Virus record (IMG/VR): IMGVR_UViG_3300022592_000033
Span: 1 to 23,422 of that record
DNA from: a virus
Direction: 5' to 3' (one strand)
DNA length: 23,422 bases
Positions 19,937 through 23,422 of the stretch are shown here, one piece after another (within the stretch, counting starts at the first letter, position 1; each line of letters begins with the position of its first letter). The notes below the pieces were generated by a model. The model worked only from the letters and a program-made list of their open reading frames with translations. It searched no databases and was not told the DNA's origin. Made by a program: the position numbers and the translations under genes.

Positions 19937-20488
19937 CTATTCCCAGACTTTGTTGTACTTTGCAGTCCTGTGTATTTGTAATAGCTTGTTACGAGCAATA
20001 TTTAGGCGGTTTTCAGCTATTTCCAGTCTGGCTTGCCTGTTATCTACTGCTACAAAATCATTGCGCTTACGTGCTGAGTCTACACCCCACCGTAGATTTA
20101 ACATATCTGCGTAACATTTATTTATTTCTGTACTAAGACCTAGTATTTGATCTGCTTGATAATATCGTTTCTTAAGCGTATATATTACATATAATATAGC
20201 TGAAATCTTATCCTCAAATCTGTGTACAAATTCTAAGTTGTGATCTAGCACATCACAGGTTTTATTCTTATGTAGTTTAAGACGATATTGACCTATACGA
20301 TATCCGTCGTCTGTGGGTAGACAGATAGGTATAGATTCTTCTTGCTGCATTTTAGCCAGCTCTCGCTGAGTCCACTTCTTGATATAGTCAGTGGTAGCTG
20401 AGGTTACTTGTTTTAACTTGTTAGGAGCTTCTACTTCTGTACGTGGTTTAACGAATTTTTTTCTTGTATGTGATTTGACCATTTTCAT
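19937..20488 (-). CDS. Hypothetical basic 183-aa protein
   Basis: No family is recognised. The N-terminus is very basic (MKMVKSHTRKKFVKPRTEVE). The middle mixes strands (GYRIGQYRLKLHKNKTCDVL; NLEFVHRFEDKISAILYVIY) and the end is long basic helix (DNRQARLEIAENRLNIARNK). ATG may be 20488 or 20482. It overlaps the preceding 69-aa gene by 41 bases, so translation is coupled, and a hairpin covers the bases just before the start. Basic helices suit DNA or capsid contact; a T4-like head or packaging accessory role is only a guess. Confidence 0.7.
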   Translation of the reverse strand: MKMVKSHTRKKFVKPRTEVEAPNKLKQVTSATTDYIKKWTQRELAKMQQEESIPICLPTDDGYRIGQYRLKLHKNKTCDVLDHNLEFVHRFEDKISAILYVIYTLKKRYYQADQILGLSTEINKCYADMLNLRWGVDSARKRNDFVAVDNRQARLEIAENRLNIARNKLLQIHRTAKYNKVWE

Positions 20489-20657
20489 TACGGCGCAACA
20501 GGATATCCTGTGCCGTTAGTTGATTTGCTATTTCCTGCTCTCTTTCATTGAGAGCACTTTTTGATATTCTGGGTTCGTGTTGGAACCGACCTAATAGGTC
20601 CGCTTGTTCGTTGTTAATTGCAACTTGTATGTTATTGAGTAATTCTACGATTTTCAT
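20448..20657 (-). CDS. Hypothetical 69-aa protein
   Basis: Short charged helical protein (MKIVELLNNIQVAINNEQAD, then SKSALNEREQEIANQLTAQD, basic end YKKKIR). No family recognised. Its ATG overlaps the stop of the coiled-coil membrane protein gene as ATGA. Its final 41 bases overlap the 183-aa gene. It probably forms a three-gene unit with these two. Confidence 0.7.
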   Translation of the reverse strand: MKIVELLNNIQVAINNEQADLLGRFQHEPRISKSALNEREQEIANQLTAQDILLRRNENGQITYKKKIR

Positions 20658-20914
20658 TTGGTTGCTAAGTGTACTACTACTCCCAATACCGCTGTTAATA
20701 ATGCTACAAATACAGAGGTACCAATAGTAATCAATGTCTTATTGCTTTCTCCGCCCACTTTAGATAGAGCATCTTTGATATCCACTACGTGGCCTTCTAG
20801 TTTGTCCATACGACTATCTAGGTTTTCTAGTTTACTTTCCAAGTTACTATACCTTTCAGCACAAAGTTCTACGTGCGCCTCAAGGCTCTTTTTTTCTATC
20901 TCGGTTGTGGACAT
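20654..20914 (-). CDS. Coiled-coil, single-span membrane protein (86 aa), holin-like
   Basis: ATG 20914 (MSTTEIEKKSLEAHVELC) is preferred over an in-frame TTG. Residues about 20-50 are a heptad coiled coil (RYSNLESKLENLDSRMDKLE). After a short linker comes one membrane helix near the C-terminus (ITIGTSVFVALLTAVLGVVV), ending HLATK. This layout resembles XhlA-type phage membrane proteins, which aid lysis, and one-span holins; it may equally be a virion membrane anchor. AAGAGA is a modest ribosome site. An AATAAATAC late box lies about 100 bases upstream. Confidence 0.7.
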   Translation of the reverse strand: MSTTEIEKKSLEAHVELCAERYSNLESKLENLDSRMDKLEGHVVDIKDALSKVGGESNKTLITIGTSVFVALLTAVLGVVVHLATK

Positions 20915-21013
20915 TGTTTGTCTCTTCGCTTTCTTCAATTTAAGCGATGCGTTGATCTATTGCCTGTACTGAGCCGTAATAAGGAGCCATAATTGGTGCT
21001 GTAGCATCAACTA

Positions 21014-21022
21014 GTATTTATT
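21014..21022 (-). promoter_or_regulatory. T4-type late promoter box (AATAAATAC)
   Basis: Minus-strand AATAAATAC, overlapping the end of the 143-aa gene and about 100 bases before the ATG at 20914. The region in between (20915-21013) holds only a 16-codon frame and no other signal that I can see. Confidence 0.5.
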
Positions 21023-21449
21023 CTATATTAATTTGTTTAATATATATGTTTTTGATAGTTCCGTAGGGGTAGAAGATAGGCAACATAAACTTAGCAGTTT
21101 CGTTTAATCCGGTGATAATAGGGACCTGTTCTAGGTCCTGTAATAGTGCGCCCAATGGTTTACCGGGTAAATCGTATACACCTGCACTTTCTATGGTCCA
21201 GGTCCAGGTCCAAACTTTTTGGCCACCTTCGTAAAAATCACCAAAGTCAAATAATTTCATTGAACCCATTCCTGCCTGTGGTTCAGTCATGTTGTGCGGT
21301 TGGGTACGAAGACTAATACACTGGAGTACAGTTTCCCAGTTGCGTTGTTGGTTACGTTCTTCACTGTCTGCGTCAGCGCCACGTATAACTCCCGTTGCGG
21401 TAATATCAACTAGACTGTAACCTTGGAAGAATTGTATATTTGTTGACAT
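21018..21449 (-). CDS. Putative virion protein (143 aa)
   Basis: The first part reads NIQFFQGYSLVDITATGV, then NQQRNWETVLQCISLRTQ, a pattern I associate with a recurring T4-like phage family of unknown function. A Trp-rich strand (GGQKVWTWTWTIES) and a helix (GALLQDLEQVPIITGLNE) follow, ending in strands (GTIKNIYIKQINIE). There is no signal peptide. The ATG stands 5 bases after a GATAAATA late box and has no ribosome site, with a terminator just upstream, so its mRNA may be leaderless. Structural or assembly role is inferred from the late-type promoter. Confidence 0.7.
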   Translation of the reverse strand: MSTNIQFFQGYSLVDITATGVIRGADADSEERNQQRNWETVLQCISLRTQPHNMTEPQAGMGSMKLFDFGDFYEGGQKVWTWTWTIESAGVYDLPGKPLGALLQDLEQVPIITGLNETAKFMLPIFYPYGTIKNIYIKQINIE

Positions 21450-21453
21450 ATAG

Positions 21454-21462
21454 ATATTTATC
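21454..21462 (-). promoter_or_regulatory. T4-type late promoter box (GATAAATAT)
   Basis: Minus-strand GATAAATAT, immediately after the terminator at 21469-21493 and just 4 bases before the ATG at 21449. The expected start site coincides with the ATG. Confidence 0.6.
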
Positions 21463-21468
21463 GGTCAT

Positions 21469-21493
21469 AAAAAAACGCACAGTAAAGTGCGTT
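21469..21493 (-). terminator. Rho-independent terminator, possibly two-way
   Basis: On the minus strand AACGCAC pairs with GTGCGTT around TTTACT and is followed by seven T. It lies 26 bases past the stop of the 122-aa gene (21519). On the plus strand the hairpin is also followed by a T-rich run (TTCTTTTATTTTT), so it could stop both directions. Confidence 0.85.
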
Positions 21494-21518
21494 CTTTTAT
21501 TTTTACTTAAATTAACTA

Positions 21519-21887
21519 TTAAGCTAGTTTGAAACCGTTAGCTGAAGTAACAGTAGCAGTACCCATGTTGGTCAAAGCCTGGATACGTGTTTGGATTGCA
21601 GAAGTTGCACTACCTTGTGCTTCTAACAATACACTGATACGGTCTGTATCAACTTGATACATAACCACTGTTGAATCAATACTGATACTACGTAGAATTG
21701 CTTCAACGTTACCACCAGTTGCTGAATCAGCAACCTGGTTTGTAACACCAGCTGGTGTTATAACCTTCAATGCTGTTGGGTTCTTTGTTAAACCTGTAGC
21801 GATGATAGTAGCTAATGTACCATCTGTTTTTGCGTCAACGTTGTTGACTCCTTGTGCATCACCTGCATAACGTGTTTGGATTGCCAT
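21519..21887 (-). CDS. Putative virion structural protein (122 aa)
   Basis: The protein begins MAIQTRYAGDAQGVNNVDAK and is Ala/Thr/Val-rich with low charge, typical of a decoration or tail component. Strands such as PTALKVITPAGVTNQVADSA and ISIDSTVVMYQVDTDRISVL alternate with a helix (ATSAIQTRIQALTNM). It forms a single-gene late unit: perfect TATAAATA upstream, AAGGAG 7 bases before ATG, and its own terminator 26 bases after the stop. Such isolation and a strong ribosome site suggest high-level expression. No named family is certain. Confidence 0.7.
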   Translation of the reverse strand: MAIQTRYAGDAQGVNNVDAKTDGTLATIIATGLTKNPTALKVITPAGVTNQVADSATGGNVEAILRSISIDSTVVMYQVDTDRISVLLEAQGSATSAIQTRIQALTNMGTATVTSANGFKLA

Positions 21888-21930
21888 TTTAAATCTCCTT
21901 AATTTATATGTGCGTCTTACCGCATGTAAT

Positions 21931-21938
21931 TATTTATA
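21931..21938 (-). promoter_or_regulatory. T4-type late promoter box (TATAAATA)
   Basis: A perfect TATAAATA on the minus strand, 43 bases before the ATG at 21887; the leader includes AAGGAG. It lies in the gap after the ligase-like gene (stop at 21969). Confidence 0.7.
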
Positions 21939-21968
21939 CAAAGTAAAAAAAATCAATAAGTTAGTGGT

Positions 21969-23054
21969 TTATTTTGAGAATAATGCCGCACTAAAAGTGC
22001 CACGATTTACTAGTTTAACCAGGCCTGTTGGGGTATTAAACACAAACCCTTCCCCGGCAGGTTTACCGTTAACTGATTGTTGTATTCCCTGTACTTGTTT
22101 TTCTAGCTGGTCAGCTAGATTTACTTTTAAAGCATAGATAGAGTTCCATATTGTAAACAAGCCATTAAGACCTTTTTGTTCTCTATACAAATAACCGCCC
22201 ATGTTTTCTCCTACTAGTTGTTTGTATTGCTTGGCACTGACATTAGTTTGTAGCCAATCAATTAGTTTTTCGTTAGTTTGTCCAGTAATACGTTTATTCA
22301 TATACTTTTGTAATGCTTGACGCACTACACCTGGTAAACCAGTTAAGAATTTATCTGCTACTGTGCTGTACTGATTGACAGCGGATGTTGCGGCTTTGGT
22401 TAATTGTACAGGATCATTTAATTTAAACTCAAGACCGGCGCCGGGTGTTAGTATTACAACGGCACCGTCGGTTTTTAATCCTTGACCGTTCCACTGTGCT
22501 GGACGTGCATGAGAGTCGGCAAAATATTGGTGTACTACAACGCCGCCAACACTACGACCAATTTGTTGGCCTAGGGTTGATTTAGCTGGAACATGATATT
22601 CTACTACATTAGGTTTGAATGCGTACATTCCGTTTTTTGGTTTTAATTGCTGCCACCAAAGCAAATCACCCCAAAAGAAACCTGTACTAGATCCTACCGC
22701 GGATTCTAGTCCGGCCCAAATGTTTGTTAACTTAGCATACAAGTCAGGACGTAGTTTACCGCTGGCCTTTTTACTGTCGTACTCTTGCCATTTAGCTGGA
22801 CTGTCTGCAAAGAACTTAGCATCAAACATATACTTGTCTTGTACAGTAAAACGACCATCTGGCATACGTCCAAATATCAATGCTGGAAAACCGTCCCACT
22901 TAATTGTGACCGAGCCAGGATTTTTAATAACATACATCAAACTTTCTAATGCGGCTCGTGCGGCACCACCACCATCAAATATTGAGTCCTCTGGATGTGG
23001 TTGTGCTCCAGTGCGAGCTTCTATTAGGATGTTATTAATAAAATCTAATTTCAT
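21969..23054 (-). CDS. Ligase/nucleotidyltransferase-like protein with capsid-targeting-type N-terminus (361 aa)
   Basis: The N-terminus MKLDFINNILIEARTG resembles T4 internal-protein targeting peptides (MKTYQEFIAEA), with LIE/A as a prohead protease-type site after residue 12. VTIKWDGFPALIFGR holds Lys52-x-Asp-Gly, motif I of the covalent nucleotidyltransferases (ligases, capping enzymes). FFWGDLLW (126-133) fits motif III. Motif IV and V candidates are EGFVF (335-339) with Lys347 in LVKLVN, or DGAVVIL (196-202) with Lys211 in FKLND. An AMP-linked ligase fold is inferred; the acceptor is unknown. The ATG overlaps the previous gene by ATGA. No late box is seen directly before it, so it is read with the gene upstream. 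Confidence 0.65.
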   Translation of the reverse strand: MKLDFINNILIEARTGAQPHPEDSIFDGGGAARAALESLMYVIKNPGSVTIKWDGFPALIFGRMPDGRFTVQDKYMFDAKFFADSPAKWQEYDSKKASGKLRPDLYAKLTNIWAGLESAVGSSTGFFWGDLLWWQQLKPKNGMYAFKPNVVEYHVPAKSTLGQQIGRSVGGVVVHQYFADSHARPAQWNGQGLKTDGAVVILTPGAGLEFKLNDPVQLTKAATSAVNQYSTVADKFLTGLPGVVRQALQKYMNKRITGQTNEKLIDWLQTNVSAKQYKQLVGENMGGYLYREQKGLNGLFTIWNSIYALKVNLADQLEKQVQGIQQSVNGKPAGEGFVFNTPTGLVKLVNRGTFSAALFSK

Positions 23055-23422
23055 ACCACATGGCCCATCTTACGGAACCAAGCGGCTGTTCCTGGTGCTA
23101 CATCTTCAGGAAGTGTTAGTAACCCCTTGGCTTGGTCTTGCTTGGCCTGCGCCAACTTACCTTCGCGGTCGGGGTCACCTTCTAATGCTTTTAATACAGT
23201 TGATACTGAGTTTAAATCTGCTGCATGTGCGCCCGGGTTCAATAGTATTTTTGCTGCTGCTTCACGGGTGTCTGCAATCACGGAGTTATCATCCCGGCGC
23301 ATTACTGTACCGCCAAATGCATCTACTTTAACGCCTAAGAACTTACCAATACTGTTTAATAAAATGTACAACTGTGCCGCTTTAAATTTTGGATCATCAT
23401 AACTGCCACGCGGTCCATGTTG
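23051..23422 (-). CDS. Hypothetical protein, 5' end beyond window
   Basis: The frame is open from the right edge to the stop at 23051, with no in-frame ATG, so the start is outside. The visible 123 residues include a short helical N-part (KFKAAQLYILLNSIGKFLGV), then DAFGGTVMRRDDNSVIADTR and an Ala/Lys/Glu-rich helix (REGKLAQAKQDQAKGLLTLP), ending AAWFRKMGHVV. No family recognised. It is coupled to the ligase-like gene by ATGA, which suggests a shared role, perhaps a virion or internal protein. Confidence 0.7.
   Translation of the reverse strand, partial: QHGPRGSYDDPKFKAAQLYILLNSIGKFLGVKVDAFGGTVMRRDDNSVIADTREAAAKILLNPGAHAADLNSVSTVLKALEGDPDREGKLAQAKQDQAKGLLTLPEDVAPGTAAWFRKMGHVV

Noticed and set aside
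20940-20990. A 16-codon minus-strand frame (MAPYYGSVQAIDQRIA) after the late box at 21014-21022
   Set aside because: Too short to support, no ribosome site, and an equally long overlapping frame starts at 21007.
22615-23331. A long plus-strand frame of 238 codons
   Set aside because: It lies antisense to the ligase-like gene and its coupled neighbour, which have motifs and ATGA coupling; the translated product is low-complexity in places and has no promoter or ribosome site.
1-23422. tRNA genes
   Set aside because: No cloverleaf with a GTTCRANNC-type T-loop was found by eye on either strand; a tRNA search program would settle it.

Overview
The window looks like a piece of a T4-superfamily myovirus genome. 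Nearly every gene lies on the minus strand, so transcription runs right to left, with tight packing and many ATGA or TAATG stop/start overlaps. T4-like hallmarks are nrdA and nrdB with a glutaredoxin, collagen-like tail fibres with a MAALNFP-type start, a PAAR spike tip, free-standing homing endonucleases, and TATAAATA-type late promoter boxes ahead of structural genes. The IscU and IscA genes are of the proteobacterial ISC type (IscU keeps the LPPVK chaperone motif), which suggests a proteobacterial host; this is an inference. No tRNA, rRNA, CRISPR array, integrase or transposase was seen, and no gene-free stretch exceeds 300 bases.

Layout, left to right. 1-2384: two collagen-repeat fibre genes, the first cut by the window edge. 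2483-2995: a plus-strand GIY-YIG homing endonuclease wedged between the UV endonuclease gene and what was probably its terminator. 2970-4016: uvsE. 3994-6820: a run of small uncharacterised genes and a HEYLH metallopeptidase-like gene, several under sigma-70-type promoters with exact 17-base spacers, which looks like an early or host-takeover region. 6820-7524: an exported SleB-type cell-wall hydrolase. 7667-9824: a 612-residue structural protein and a PAAR tip protein. 9825-15323: an Sm-like small protein, glutaredoxin, nrdB, a small gene, an HNH homing endonuclease and nrdA. 15325-16695: a beta-helix tail spike or fibre. 16725-18720: an operon of a PD-(D/E)XK exonuclease, iscA, iscU and two small exported proteins behind a near-consensus sigma-70 promoter. 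18777-21887: structural and hypothetical genes with late promoter boxes. 21969-23422: a protein with ligase/nucleotidyltransferase-like motifs and a capsid-targeting-like N-terminus, and a partial upstream gene.

How they may work together: early sigma-70-type promoters would drive small takeover genes, sleB and the isc/exonuclease operon. The ribonucleotide reductase set supplies dNTPs, uvsE repairs UV damage, and the gp55-type late boxes drive fibres and virion parts. The most interesting points are the possibly capsid-packaged ligase-like protein, the phage iscU-iscA pair inside an operon with secreted proteins, three genes whose promoters sit so close to ATG that their mRNAs may be leaderless, and a twice-used intergenic module with an inverted repeat beside the -35 box.
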